Both the position numbers and the translations under genes were made by a program. Below, piece by piece: positions 31,682 to 40,583 of a DNA stretch of 64,000 bases (the stretch's first letter is position 1; every line of letters begins with the position of its first letter). The notes below the pieces were generated by a model that was given only the letters and a program-made list of their open reading frames with translations, was not told where the DNA came from and did not search any database. Origin of the DNA: Streptomyces sp. AJS327 (GTDB taxonomy: Bacteria > Actinomycetota > Actinomycetes > Streptomycetales > Streptomycetaceae). The stretch is from positions 868,001-932,000 of the forward strand of contig NZ_SKBR01000003.1 in NCBI RefSeq assembly GCF_013450295.1. Reading direction: 5' to 3'.

Positions 31682-32713
31682 TCAGCGGAGGCCGGGCGGC
31701 CGGGGCGGGGGAGACGCGGCCGCGCCGTCGGGGCCACCGCGGTAGGTGCGGCGGTAGGTGCTCGGCGAGACGCCCAGCGCCGCCTGGAGGTGAAGCCGGA
31801 GGGTGGACGCCGAGCCGAAACCGGCGTCCGCCGCGACCCGGTCGACCGGAAGATCGGTCGTCTCCAGCAACTGGCGTGCCCGCCCCAGACGTTGACGCGT
31901 CAGCCACTGCTGTGGGCTGACGCCCGTCTCCTCCCGGAAGCGGCGGGTGAAGGTGCGCACGCTCATCGCCTCCCGCGCGGCGAGCTGGCGCAGCGTGAGC
32001 GGTCGGTCGAGGTGGTCGAGCGCCCAGGCGCGGGCGGCCGCCGTCGTCGAGCTGTCCGGCTCGGGCACCGGGCGGTGGACGAACTGGGCCTGACCGCCGT
32101 CCCGGTGGGGCGGCACGATGGTGCGCCGCGCCACGTCGTTGGCGACCGCGGCGCCGAAGTCCTCGCGCACCATGTGCAGGCAGAGGTCCACGCCGGCGGC
32201 CACCCCGGCCGAGGTCAGCACCGCGCCGTCGGCGACGTACAGCACGTCGGGGTCGACGGCGACGCGGGGGAACGCCGAGCCCAGCAGCTCGCAGGAGTTC
32301 CAGTGGGTGGTGGCGCGGCGCCCGTCGAGCATCCCGCCCGCCGCGAGGACGAAGGCGCCGGTGCAGATGGACGCCGTCCGGGCGTCCGGCGGCAGCAGGT
32401 CCAGCGCCCGGGCGAGCGCCGTGGGGAGACCGCTCTCGGCCAGTGACTCGTCCTGCCCGTGCGCGGCCGGGACGATCACGGTGTCCGCCTCGGTCAGCGC
32501 CTCGGGCCCGTGCGGCACGTTGACCGAGAAGTCCGCGTCGGTCTGGAGCGTCCCCGGGGTGACGGCGCAGGTCAGCACCTCGTACAGCGGCGCCCCCCGG
32601 TCGTCGCGGGCCTTGCCCATCAGCCGGTGGGGGATGCCGAGTTCGAACGGCAGCAGGCCGTTCCGGACCAGGACGGCGACCCGGTGGCGCTCGGGGTGCT
32701 GGAAGGCGGCCAT
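31682..32713 (-). CDS. GlxA-type AraC-family transcriptional regulator (copy 2)
   Basis: 343 residues. A DJ-1/PfpI-like sensor domain (VAVLVRNGLLPFELGIPHRL, and ARTASICTGAFVLAAGGMLD with the conserved Cys) is followed by a double AraC HTH (LTLRQLAAREAMSVRTFTRR, LPVDRVAADAGFGSASTLRL). ATG 32713 follows GAGGATCGGGCC. It has the normal spacing DVLYVADGAVLTSAGVAAG where copy 1 carries an insert. It is divergent from an MFS transporter gene starting 71 bp away, so it very probably regulates that transporter from the shared promoter region. Confidence 0.92.
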   Translation of the reverse strand: MAAFQHPERHRVAVLVRNGLLPFELGIPHRLMGKARDDRGAPLYEVLTCAVTPGTLQTDADFSVNVPHGPEALTEADTVIVPAAHGQDESLAESGLPTALARALDLLPPDARTASICTGAFVLAAGGMLDGRRATTHWNSCELLGSAFPRVAVDPDVLYVADGAVLTSAGVAAGVDLCLHMVREDFGAAVANDVARRTIVPPHRDGGQAQFVHRPVPEPDSSTTAAARAWALDHLDRPLTLRQLAAREAMSVRTFTRRFREETGVSPQQWLTRQRLGRARQLLETTDLPVDRVAADAGFGSASTLRLHLQAALGVSPSTYRRTYRGGPDGAAASPPPRPPGLR

Positions 32714-32784
32714 GGCCCGATCCTCGCACAGGGTGGCCCTCGGGCCACTCGTGACGGTGTCCCCCGTGGACGAGGCTGAGCCGG

Positions 32785-34266
32785 GTGACCCAGACACCCA
32801 CCCACCAGCAGGAACCCCCCGACCCCACCGAAGGACCCGATCCCACGGAACGGCCCGACTCCACCAGACGGCCCGACTTCACCGGGCGGCCCGCCTCCCC
32901 GGGGTCCGCCGACCCCCGGCCCGTGACCCCCGAGCCCGCTCCGCCCGGGCACCCGAACCCCGGCCCCGCCTCCGCCGGACGCGGGACCACGCGCGGCGGG
33001 GTGCACCACGCCTGGTGGGTGGTGCTGGTCGGCTTCGTCGCGCTCGTCGGCGCGGCCGGGTTCCGCGCCACCCCCGGCGTCCTCCTCGACCCGCTGCGCG
33101 ACGAGTTCGGCTGGTCACACGGCTCGATCTCGGCGGCCATCTCCGTCAACATCCTGCTGTACGGGCTGACCGCGCCGTTCGCCTCGGCGCTCATGGACCG
33201 CTACGGGGTGCGGCTGGTCGTCTCCTGCGCGCTGCTGCTGATATCGGCGGGCAGCGGCCTGACCGTCCTCATGTCGGCCCGCTGGCAGCTGGTCCTCTGC
33301 TGGGGCTTCATGGTCGGCCTCGGCTCCGGCTCCATGGCCCTGGCCTTCGCCGCGACGCTCGCCAACCGCTGGTTCGTCCGCCACCGGGGACTCGTCAGCG
33401 GCGTGCTGACGGCCGGGGGAGCCGCCGGTCAGCTCGTCTTCCTGCCGCTGCTGGCGCTGCTGGCCGAGGGGCCCGGCTGGCGGGCCGCCTCGCTCGCCGT
33501 CTCCGGCACGGCGCTCGCCGTCGTCCCGCTCGTCGTGTGGCTGCTGCGGGACCGGCCGGAGGACCTGGGGCTGCTCCCCTACGGCGCCGGACCCGACTAC
33601 CGCCCGCCCGAGCCGCCGCGCGAGGGCGCGGCACGGCGCACCCTGCGCGTCCTGCGGACCGCGCTGCGCGGCCCGGTGTTCTGGCTGCTGGCCGGGGCCT
33701 TCGCGGTCTGCGGCGCGACCACCAACGGACTGGTTGCCACGCACTTCGTGCCCGCCGCGCACGACCACGGCATGGCCGTGCCGACCGCCGCCGCACTGCT
33801 CGCCGTCATCGGGGTCTTCGACCTGGTGGGGACGGTGTTCTCCGGCTGGCTGACCGACCGGTACGACCCCCGGCGGCTGCTCGCCGCGTACTACGCGCTG
33901 CGCGGGGTCTCGCTGCTGTTCCTGCCGATGCTCTTCGCGGACGAGGTGCGGCCCTCGATGCTGTTCTTCGTCGTGTTCTACGGGCTCGACTGGGTGGCCA
34001 CCGTCCCGCCCACCATCGCGCTGTGCCGGGAGCACTTCGGGGAGGACGGCGCGATCGTCTTCGGCTGGGTGCTGGCCTCGCACCAACTGGGCGCCGCCGC
34101 CGTCGCGTTGCTCGCCGGGCTGGCCCGCGACACCTTCGGCTCGTACGACGTGGTGTGGATGGCGGCCGGGGCGCTGTGCGCGCTGGCGGCGCTGATGTCC
34201 CTGGTCGTCTCCTCGCCCGGGGTCCCCGACGGCCTGGAACCGGACCGGGGCCCGGAACGGGACTAG
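32785..34266 (+). CDS. MFS transporter
   Basis: 493 residues: a Pro/Thr-rich N-terminal tail of about 68, then about 12 transmembrane helices (WWVVLVGFVALVGAAGFRAT, ISAAISVNILLYGLTAPFAS and so on). MFS loop motifs include SALMDRYGVRLVVS (motif A-like, between TM2 and TM3) and SGWLTDRYDPRRLLA in the second half. The overall pattern resembles the oxalate/formate-antiporter or monocarboxylate-type MFS group; the substrate is unknown. GTG 32785 has no SD; GAGGCT lies 6 bp upstream, so the transcript may be leaderless. Likely controlled by the divergent GlxA-type regulator. Confidence 0.87.
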   Translation: MTQTPTHQQEPPDPTEGPDPTERPDSTRRPDFTGRPASPGSADPRPVTPEPAPPGHPNPGPASAGRGTTRGGVHHAWWVVLVGFVALVGAAGFRATPGVLLDPLRDEFGWSHGSISAAISVNILLYGLTAPFASALMDRYGVRLVVSCALLLISAGSGLTVLMSARWQLVLCWGFMVGLGSGSMALAFAATLANRWFVRHRGLVSGVLTAGGAAGQLVFLPLLALLAEGPGWRAASLAVSGTALAVVPLVVWLLRDRPEDLGLLPYGAGPDYRPPEPPREGAARRTLRVLRTALRGPVFWLLAGAFAVCGATTNGLVATHFVPAAHDHGMAVPTAAALLAVIGVFDLVGTVFSGWLTDRYDPRRLLAAYYALRGVSLLFLPMLFADEVRPSMLFFVVFYGLDWVATVPPTIALCREHFGEDGAIVFGWVLASHQLGAAAVALLAGLARDTFGSYDVVWMAAGALCALAALMSLVVSSPGVPDGLEPDRGPERD

Positions 34267-34409
34267 TCCCGGGGAGTGGCCGGACGCGCGACCGCCGACG
34301 GGTGTGCCGTGCCGCCCTGGCCCGGGGCGGGAGGCAGTTGGCCGGATTCCTGTGGAGGGTGGCGGTCTGGCCGGTCGTTCCCGGCGGCCGGGGCGTGGAC
34401 GCTCGTCGT

Positions 34410-35344
34410 ATGAAGGTTCTCTGGATCACCGCGCACCCCGACCCCCGCTCCCTGACCTCCGCCCTGCGCGACGAAGGGGTGCGCGCACTCGGCGAGTTCG
34501 GGCACCGGGTACGGCAGTCGGACCTGTACGCGATGGGCTGGAAGGCGGTGCTCGACGCGGAGGACTTCCCCGCCGCGCACGACGGCGAGGTCCACGGTGG
34601 GGGCGCCCCCGGTGACGACCCCGCCGGTGGGGGCGCCCCCGGGTGGAACTCCCCGGACCCGGCCCCGGACCCGGCCCCGCGCCCGTCCCCGAAGTGGCCC
34701 CGGGCGCCCCGGAGATGAACGGCCGGGATCGGCTGCTGGTCGGAGAGGCGCAGGAACGCGCCTACCGCGAGGGCGGGTTGAGCGCCGACATCCACGGCGA
34801 ACTGGAGAAGCTCCGCTGGGCGGACACTCTCGTCCTCCACTTCCCGCTGTGGTGGTTCGGCCCGCCCGCCATCCTCAAGGGCTGGCTGGACCGCGTCCTC
34901 GTCCAGGGCCTCGGCTTCGGCGTGCACGGCCCAGACGGCGTCACCCGCCGCTACGGCGACGGCGGGCTCGCCGGGAAGCGCGCCCTGGTCGTCACCTCGG
35001 TCGGCGCCCGCCCCTCGGGTTTCGGGCCGCGCGGTATCCACGGCCATGTGGAGGACGTGCTCTGGCCGTTGCACCACGGCACCTTCTGGTACACCGGCAT
35101 GGCGGCGCTTCCCCCACACGTCGTCTACGGCGCCGACCGGCTCACCCCGGGCGAGTTCCCCGCCCGGGTCGCGGAACTACGCGCCCGGCTCGCGGAGTTG
35201 CCGACCGTCGAGCCCCTGCCCTTCCGCTCCGAACGCGGCGGGGACTACGACACCGACCTCGTCCTGCGCAGCCACCTCGCCCCCGGGCACACCGGACTCG
35301 CCGTCCACCGCATCCCGAACGACTCCCCGGCAGCGCCCCGTTGA
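34410..35344 (+). pseudogene. NAD(P)H:quinone oxidoreductase (flavodoxin-fold), frameshifted
   Basis: Two adjacent frames make one protein. The first (from ATG 34410) gives MKVLWITAHPDPRSLTSALR and the FMN-binding fold through the LYAMGWKAVLDAEDF segment. The second (in frame from about 34643) continues with RLLVGEAQERAYREGGLSAD, then WADTLVLHFPLWWFGPPAIL and HHGTFWYTGMAALPPHVVYG to the stop at 35344. Together they match the NQO/YwrO-type family over its normal length. The switch lies around 34640-34655, just after a duplicated 30-bp unit (GGTGGGGGCGCCCCCGG at 34596 and 34626), and the linker is an unusual Gly/Pro-rich insert. Slippage after the duplication, or a sequencing error in this GC-rich stretch, would explain it. 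No promoter was identified. Confidence 0.8.
34596..34642 (+). repeat. 30-bp direct duplication within the oxidoreductase gene
   Basis: GGTGGGGGCGCCCCCGG occurs at 34596-34612 and 34626-34642; each copy contains the perfect palindrome GGGGGCGCCCCC. The array immediately precedes the frame switch. Confidence 0.75.
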
Positions 35345-35432
35345 CACCCTGTGCCGTCGCGTCCCCGACGACTGAAGCGTGCCCCGGCCTTTCGGGGATC
35401 CCGGCCCCAGCATCCCTCGCCCCGGCGGGAGT

Positions 35433-36326
35433 TCAGTCGCCGTCCCGCGTCAGCCGGTGCCGGACCCACACGTTGGGCTCGACGTACACGGCCTGGTCGT
35501 GGGCGGTGTCGCAGTGCACCGGAGCGAGAGCGCCCGGCACCGCCACCGCGCCGTCGCGGTCGAAGGGCAGGCCGGTCCACCGCCGCCACTGGTCGAGCGA
35601 GCCGCCGACCGTCATGGAGGCCGGGGCGATCCGCTCGACGGTTCCCCCGGCCCGGACGTGGACGCGCAGCCAGGGATCGGTGGGCAGCCCGTCCGCCCGG
35701 CGCTCCTCCACGTACTCCGCCATCGGCAGGTGCGGACGGAGGTGCTTCGCGTTCGGGCGGACGGGGGCGAGCAGTTCCCGGTGGCCCTGCCGCGCGGCGG
35801 CCTCCCGCAGCGCGGTCAGCATCCGGTGGGACAGGCCACGGCCGACGTACCCGGTGTCGACGGTGATCTCCAGCGCGCTGACCGAGGTGGGCTGGCGCCC
35901 GCTGCGCTGGTCGCTGAACGCCCACAGCAGCACCCGGTCCCAGCCCTGGTCCGGCAGCTCCGTACGGCGGCCGAACCCGGCGTCGAACGGCACGCTGAAC
36001 CCCCGCGCGACGACGCGGTCGCCGTCCGTGGCCACCAGGCAGTACTCCGGGAACTCCTCCGGCACCCGGCCCAGCAGGGCCCCGGCCACCGGCTCGAAGA
36101 AGACGAACTCGGGCCAGGTGTCGGACAGTTCGTAGATCCGGGGGGTCAGCTCCGGTCGCTCGGCCAGCGTCGTGATCACCACGCCGCCAGGTTGCCCCGC
36201 CCGCCCGGCGGGATCGTCCGGCCCGGAAGGGGCGTGCGGTCTGGCCGGTTCGTTCCGCTTCGCTTCCGCCGCCCGTCCCTCGGGCCGGTGGCCCGGGTCG
36301 GCGCCGGTGTTCTCGTTGTCCGTCAC
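35433..36326 (-). CDS. GNAT-family N-acetyltransferase
   Basis: 297 residues. The core has SALEITVDTGYVGRGLSHRM with a GNAT acetyl-CoA loop (Q/RxxGxG/A-like, VGRGLSHRM), LREAAARQGHRELLAPVRPN, and a C-terminal extension with PTDPWLRVHVRAGGTVERIA. The substrate is unknown; the layout is that of larger GNATs sometimes annotated as acyl-CoA-dependent transferases. The start is uncertain: GTG 36326 gives an acidic tail, while GTG 36182 would begin at VVITTLAERPEL, which is where the conserved region begins. Convergent with the oxidoreductase gene; its 5' side faces the 3' end of the flavoprotein gene. Confidence 0.78.
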   Translation of the reverse strand: MTDNENTGADPGHRPEGRAAEAKRNEPARPHAPSGPDDPAGRAGQPGGVVITTLAERPELTPRIYELSDTWPEFVFFEPVAGALLGRVPEEFPEYCLVATDGDRVVARGFSVPFDAGFGRRTELPDQGWDRVLLWAFSDQRSGRQPTSVSALEITVDTGYVGRGLSHRMLTALREAAARQGHRELLAPVRPNAKHLRPHLPMAEYVEERRADGLPTDPWLRVHVRAGGTVERIAPASMTVGGSLDQWRRWTGLPFDRDGAVAVPGALAPVHCDTAHDQAVYVEPNVWVRHRLTRDGD

Positions 36327-36582
36327 GGCTCCGCAGCATCGTCCATGCCGACCGTGATGACCAGCGCTTTTTCGAGCGCCACCCGAGGGTGACAGCGGCC
36401 CGTCGACCCCCGTGGGCCGCCCCGTACCCGGTCGGCGGCCACGGCGCGCGGCCCTCCGCTCCGGCCGCCCGGCCCCACCCATCCCCTCCCACCCATCCCT
36501 CCCCGCCCCGTCTCGCCGTCCACGGCCCGGAGTTGGGCGGAATCCCCTCCTGCCGTCCGACACGGGCGGGGGCAGAACGGGC

Positions 36583-37728
36583 TCAGGCGGTCGTGGTGCG
36601 GACGACGGCGCGGGCGATCCGCTCCGCGTCCCGCGACAGTTCGCGCAGGGTGCCGCTGATCGGATTGGAGTAGCCGGTGAAGTGCAGACCGGGGGCGTCC
36701 GGATGGGTGCGCGGCCCGTGCACGGTGGGCCGTCCGCGCTCGTCCAGCACCCCGAGGTGGCCGACCAGCCGCTCCAGCCCGCGCCGATAGCCGGTCGCGG
36801 CGATCACCGCGTCCGGCCGCAGCGCGGTGCCGTCCGTCAGCCGCACCTCGTCCCCCTCGAACTCCTCGACGGCGGCGACCGGTTCGACGCGGCCCTCCCG
36901 CACGGCCTGGACGGTGCCCACGTCCAGCACCGGAATGGCGCCCTCCCGGACGCGGGTGTACAGCCCGGTCTCCGGACGCGGCAGCCCCTGCGGGCCCAGG
37001 TCCGGCACGGAGATCCGCGCCAGCCGGGCCGCCATCGCGTCCACCAGCCGGGTCGGCAGCCGACGGCAGAGGATCGAGTTGGCCTGCGCGGGCCAGCCCA
37101 GCGTGGAGCGGCGGACGATGTGTGGCGGGGTGCGCACCGCCAGCCGCACCCGCGCGGCCCCCGCCTCGGCCAGGTCCACCGCGATCTCGGCGCCGGTGTT
37201 GCCCGCGCCGACCACCAGTACGTCCCGCCCCGCGTAGGGCCCCGGCGAGCGGTACCGGGAGGCGTGCAGCAACTCCCCGGTGAAGCCGGGGCGCCCCGGC
37301 CACTCCGGCAGGTACGGCGTGTGGTTGTAGCCGGTCGCGACGACGGCGACCGGGGCGTTGAGCCGCCGCCCGCCGTTCGCGTGCAGCACCCACTCCCCGT
37401 CCCGCCGCTCCACCCGCTCGACCGCGACGCCGGTGGCGATCTCCAGCTGGTGGTGCTCGGCGTAGGACTCCAGGTAGCGCACCAGGTCGGCGCGGGCGAC
37501 CCAGCGCCCGTACGAGCGGGGGATCGGCAGGCCGGGCAGCGCCGACCAGCGGCGGGTGGTGTGCAGCCGGAGCCGGTCGTAGTGCGCGCGCCACGAGGAC
37601 CCCACCGACGGCGACTTCTCCAGGACGACGGCGTCGATACCGCGCGCCCGCAGGGCGGCCGCCGTGGCCAGTCCGCCCGGTCCGGCGCCGATGACGTGGA
37701 CGGGGGAGCCAGTGTTCGACATGGGCAT
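36583..37728 (-). CDS. FMO-like flavin-dependent monooxygenase / NAD(P)-binding oxidoreductase
   Basis: 381 residues. It has two Rossmann motifs: FAD-binding VHVIGAGPGGLATAAALRAR at the N-terminus and NADP-binding DVLVVGAGNTGAEIAVDLAE at about 165. Between them is the FMO-type fingerprint FTGELLHASRYRSP (FxGxxxHxxxY), and ATGY motifs occur at VVATGYNHTPYLP and IAATGYRRGLERL. These are hallmarks of class B flavoprotein monooxygenases (FMO, YUCCA-like), which oxygenate N or S atoms or carbonyls with NADPH. Substrate unknown. ATG 37728 follows AGGATCACGG; ATG 37722 is also possible. It is divergent from the small GNAT gene at 37844. Confidence 0.88.
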   Translation of the reverse strand: MPMSNTGSPVHVIGAGPGGLATAAALRARGIDAVVLEKSPSVGSSWRAHYDRLRLHTTRRWSALPGLPIPRSYGRWVARADLVRYLESYAEHHQLEIATGVAVERVERRDGEWVLHANGGRRLNAPVAVVATGYNHTPYLPEWPGRPGFTGELLHASRYRSPGPYAGRDVLVVGAGNTGAEIAVDLAEAGAARVRLAVRTPPHIVRRSTLGWPAQANSILCRRLPTRLVDAMAARLARISVPDLGPQGLPRPETGLYTRVREGAIPVLDVGTVQAVREGRVEPVAAVEEFEGDEVRLTDGTALRPDAVIAATGYRRGLERLVGHLGVLDERGRPTVHGPRTHPDAPGLHFTGYSNPISGTLRELSRDAERIARAVVRTTTA

Positions 37729-37843
37729 GACCGTGATCCTAGACGGGTGCGCGCGCGTTGTACCGCCCTGACCAGGCCACGGGAGCAGCGTCACGGCACG
37801 AATCGGCTGGCGGTCACCGACCGCGTGGGGCACCCTGAGCGCC

Positions 37844-38332
37844 GTGCGTATACGAGAAGCGGAACCAGCCGACTGGGACGCCATCTGGCCGTTCTTCCAC
37901 CAGATCGTCGCCGCGGGCGAGACCTACACCTACCCCCGTGACCTGGACACCGAGGCCGGACGCGAGATGTGGATGCTCCCGCCCCCGGGCCGCACGGTCG
38001 TCGCCGTCGACGGGGACGGAACGGTGCTCGGCTCGGCCAAGATGAACCCCAACCACACCGGGGCGGCCTCCCACATCGCCTCGGCCAGCTTCATGGTCGA
38101 CCCCGCGTGCGGCGGTCGCGGCGTCGGCCGGGCGCTGGGAGAGCACGTGCTGGAGTGGGCCCGATCGGCCGGATACCGCGCGATGCAGTTCAACGCGGTC
38201 GTCGAGACGAACACCGGGGCCGTGAGGCTCTGGACCTCGCTCGGTTTCGAGATCGTCGGCACCCTCGCGGAGGGGTTCGACCACCCCGTGCACGGCCCCG
38301 TGGGCCTGCACATCATGTACCAGCGCTTCTGA
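37844..38332 (+). CDS. GNAT-family N-acetyltransferase (phosphinothricin-acetyltransferase-like)
   Basis: 162 residues, a single GNAT domain. The start RIREAEPADWDAIWPFFHQI is followed by ETYTYPRDL and then MVDPACGGRGVGRALGEHVL, which holds the acetyl-CoA P-loop GGRGVGRAL, and NAVVETNTGAVRLWTSLGFE, the terminal strand. The pattern fits the L-amino-acid/phosphinothricin group, but substrate specificity cannot be read. GTG 37844 has no SD, so a leaderless message is likely. The 115-bp divergent gap to the flavoprotein gene should hold both promoters. Confidence 0.9.
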   Translation: MRIREAEPADWDAIWPFFHQIVAAGETYTYPRDLDTEAGREMWMLPPPGRTVVAVDGDGTVLGSAKMNPNHTGAASHIASASFMVDPACGGRGVGRALGEHVLEWARSAGYRAMQFNAVVETNTGAVRLWTSLGFEIVGTLAEGFDHPVHGPVGLHIMYQRF

Positions 38333-38628
38333 GCCCGGTACCACCGGTGGCGGCGCGCTCTCGACGCTCTCGATGGTTCCGGGGCGGTCCGTCCGTCGCC
38401 CGAACCCGCCGTGCGGCGAGGGCTGTCGAGGGGCGTGCCGGACGCGCGCGCCCGCGAGGCGCGGAGCGCCGAGCCCGTGGCCCGTGGCCCGTGGCCCGTG
38501 GGCCGTGGGCCGTGGGCCGTGGGCCGTGGGCCGTGGGCCGTGGGCCGTGGGCCGTGGGACGTGGGACGCAGGGTGTAGGTGCGGGTGTGGGGTGTGGGGG
38601 CCACCGGAGGTGGCGGCCGGGGGCGGGG
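38333..38628. other. convergent spacer carrying a heptamer array
   Basis: The gap between the GNAT and TetR genes is gene-free. Most of it is the 7-bp tandem array at 38474-38566, followed by G/T-rich sequence (GGGTGTGGGG-like runs) to 38628. Confidence 0.6.
38474..38566. repeat. 7-bp tandem repeat array (CCGTGGG/CCCGTGG), about 13 copies
   Basis: Three CCCGTGG copies are followed by about nine perfect CCGTGGG copies and then degenerate ones. The 7-bp period keeps all frames open, which creates spurious GPWAVGR-repeat ORFs. A candidate variable-number locus. Confidence 0.9.
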
Positions 38629-39276
38629 TTACCGGGTGGGCTTGCGGCCGGTGACGCCGAGGTAGACCAGCAGCGCGAGGTTCGGCTTCAGCTCCGTCTG
38701 CCGGACGCCCCAGGTCTGGAAGCCTTTCTGGTGCCCGGCGACCGCCGCCAGCATGGTGACCAGCGCTCCGGACATCGCTGCCGGATTCGCCTCCTTGCTG
38801 ACCCGGCCGCGCGCCTGGAGATCCTTGATCGATTCTGTCAGCGAGGAGTTGACGGAGTTCAGCACCTTCATCCGAATCCGGTAGAAGCGCTTGTCACCCT
38901 CGGCGGCGGCCAAATCGACCACCCGCAGAATCGAATCGTTCTTCCGCCAGAAACTGAGGAAGCCGTCCACCAGATCTTCCGCCGTCTGCCAGCCCGCCCG
39001 GCCCGCCCAGGAACGTCCGTCCACCAGCTCCGTGAGCTGTGCACTGTCCTTCGCCATCGTGTTGGCGAGCTCCAGTACCGCGCCTTCCACATCCGGAAAG
39101 TACTGGTAGAAGGTGGCGGGTGAGGTACCGGCCCGGCGCGCGACATCGATGACCTTGACATCTCGGTAGGGCGAGGAGTTGAGCATCTCGCTGAGGCAGT
39201 CGAGCAGCTTCTGCCGCGTCGCCTGTCCGCGGCGCCCCGCCACCCGGCCGTCGACTGTTCGAACTTGTCCGCTCAT
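38629..39276 (-). CDS. TetR-family transcriptional regulator
   Basis: 215 residues. The N-terminal HTH (RQKLLDCLSEMLNSSPYRDV, then VIDVARRAGTSPATFYQYFP) is classic TetR; the C-terminal ligand domain is entirely helical. It matches the TetR regulator found next to the afsK locus in S. coelicolor (SCO4421 by memory). ATG 39276 lies 7 bp after the -10 TAAGCT, so the message should be leaderless. An 18-bp palindrome overlies that promoter, suggesting autorepression. Ligand and other targets are unknown. Confidence 0.92.
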   Translation of the reverse strand: MSGQVRTVDGRVAGRRGQATRQKLLDCLSEMLNSSPYRDVKVIDVARRAGTSPATFYQYFPDVEGAVLELANTMAKDSAQLTELVDGRSWAGRAGWQTAEDLVDGFLSFWRKNDSILRVVDLAAAEGDKRFYRIRMKVLNSVNSSLTESIKDLQARGRVSKEANPAAMSGALVTMLAAVAGHQKGFQTWGVRQTELKPNLALLVYLGVTGRKPTR

Positions 39277-39277
39277 G

Positions 39278-39295
39278 CCGTCAGCTTACCGACGG
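39278..39295 (-). promoter_or_regulatory. leaderless promoter and palindromic operator of the TetR gene
   Basis: CCGTC-AGCTTACC-GACGG; its centre contains the minus-strand -10 TAAGCT (39288-39283), placing +1 at the ATG (39276). The half-sites CCGTC/GACGG fit a TetR-type autoregulatory operator. Confidence 0.6.
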
Positions 39296-40583
39296 GTGAT
39301 CGACGCGCTATGCGGCCGAGGGCAAATGGGGTGCGGCCCGCCGAATAACGCCGCCAATCCTGACTCAGTCGGTATCACCGCAGGTCAGAGCCATAGGGAA
39401 GGGGAATTCCGGCCGATGCGACGCCTCCGGGTCGCCATGGCGTCACGAATGGTGATTCCCGGTGGCCGCGGGCGGCCAGTGCGGTCGAACGGTACGCGGG
39501 AGCGGTTTCCCGGACGCCCTTCCCGTTGACGCTCAGTGATCTCATGGTGGATGCACTGGTCTGCGCCATTCGGTTTGTTCTCCGGTCTCGGAGACGACGG
39601 CGTCGTCGGCGGGGAAACCCGGTGCCGTTTCCCTTTTCGCGGGCTCGGGCCGGTTTGGTGCGGCTTCTTTGGCCGTGCCACGTTCTCGCGCGGTCGCCCA
39701 TGGCCCGGCCGTGACCGGGTTCGTGTCCTCCACCTTCCCCACGTACGGGCCGAAACGTACGCGACGACCAGGCTCGCTCCCCGAGCCGGGCTCCGGGTTC
39801 CGTGGTCGGGGTTCGGTGGTCAGGGTTCGGGGTTCGGTGGCTTGCCGTTCGGTGGTTCGGCGTTCCGGGTTCCGTCTGGTCCGGGTTCCGTGGTCGGGGT
39901 CCGGTTCCGTGGTCCGGATTCGGGTCTCCGCTCCGGTTTCGCACTCGGGGTCTCCGCTCCGGTTCCGGGTTCGGGTGGGGGCAGGGGGAGCGGGGGAGCG
40001 GGGGAGCGGGGGTCGTGAGTGCGGTGATCGGGGGTCGGGGTGCGGGGATCGGGCGCGGGGGGCGAGGGGAGGGGTGAGAGGGGGTGTGAGGGGAGGGGGC
40101 GAGGGGATCGTGAGGGGGTGGGGTGCGAGGGGGCGAGGGGGACGTGCCACGAACGTGTGGGTCCGGTTCGTCCGGCGTCGCGCCGTGACCGGCGCGGTTC
40201 CCGGTGTGGAGGGTGGTTCGGCGCGGTGCCCCCGGACCGCGCCGCTTGAACACGGCGGCGGATGTGGTGAGGTGGACGGGTCCGGAGTCGCGATGGCCGG
40301 TGCCGAGGTGTGTCCCGGGCGGACTGGGGGCGGGGCTCGGGCTGGTGCTGGAGAGCGGGGTGGAGCCCCGTCGGGGAGGGTTGTGGGGGCGGGGGAGTGG
40401 AATGCCGGGAATGCGAGGGAGTGCGGAGCTTCGCCGTAAGACGAAGACACGTCCGGGCTGCCCCCGGGTTCGCAACCGTCACCTTCGCCAGGAAGAATCG
40501 GTCTCCGCACCGCGGGTCCGGCACGGCGGTGAGAAGCTGCACGGGGCGAAGACGAACAGCCCCTACGGGGAGGTGGCAGGCAA
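39296..40583. other. 1.3-kb gene-free, repeat-rich region between the TetR gene and afsK
   Basis: Repeated GGTTC/GGGTTCCG/CGGTGG elements (39780-39980) pass into a very G-rich plus strand (39970-40145, GAGGGGG-type repeats with many G-runs). Frames of up to 370 codons cross it, but they are Pro/Ser/His or Gly/Arg repeats, not proteins I would call. In S. coelicolor, by memory, kbpA (inhibitor of AfsK) occupies this position; I cannot identify it here. The last 150 bp carry GTAAGACGAAG and may include the afsK promoter. Confidence 0.55.

Noticed and set aside
39669..40439. 256-codon plus-strand frame in the position where kbpA would be expected
   Set aside because: The product is dominated by RGSGG/RVRG repeats generated by the DNA repeats, with no folded-domain pattern. 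I could not reconcile it with a real protein.
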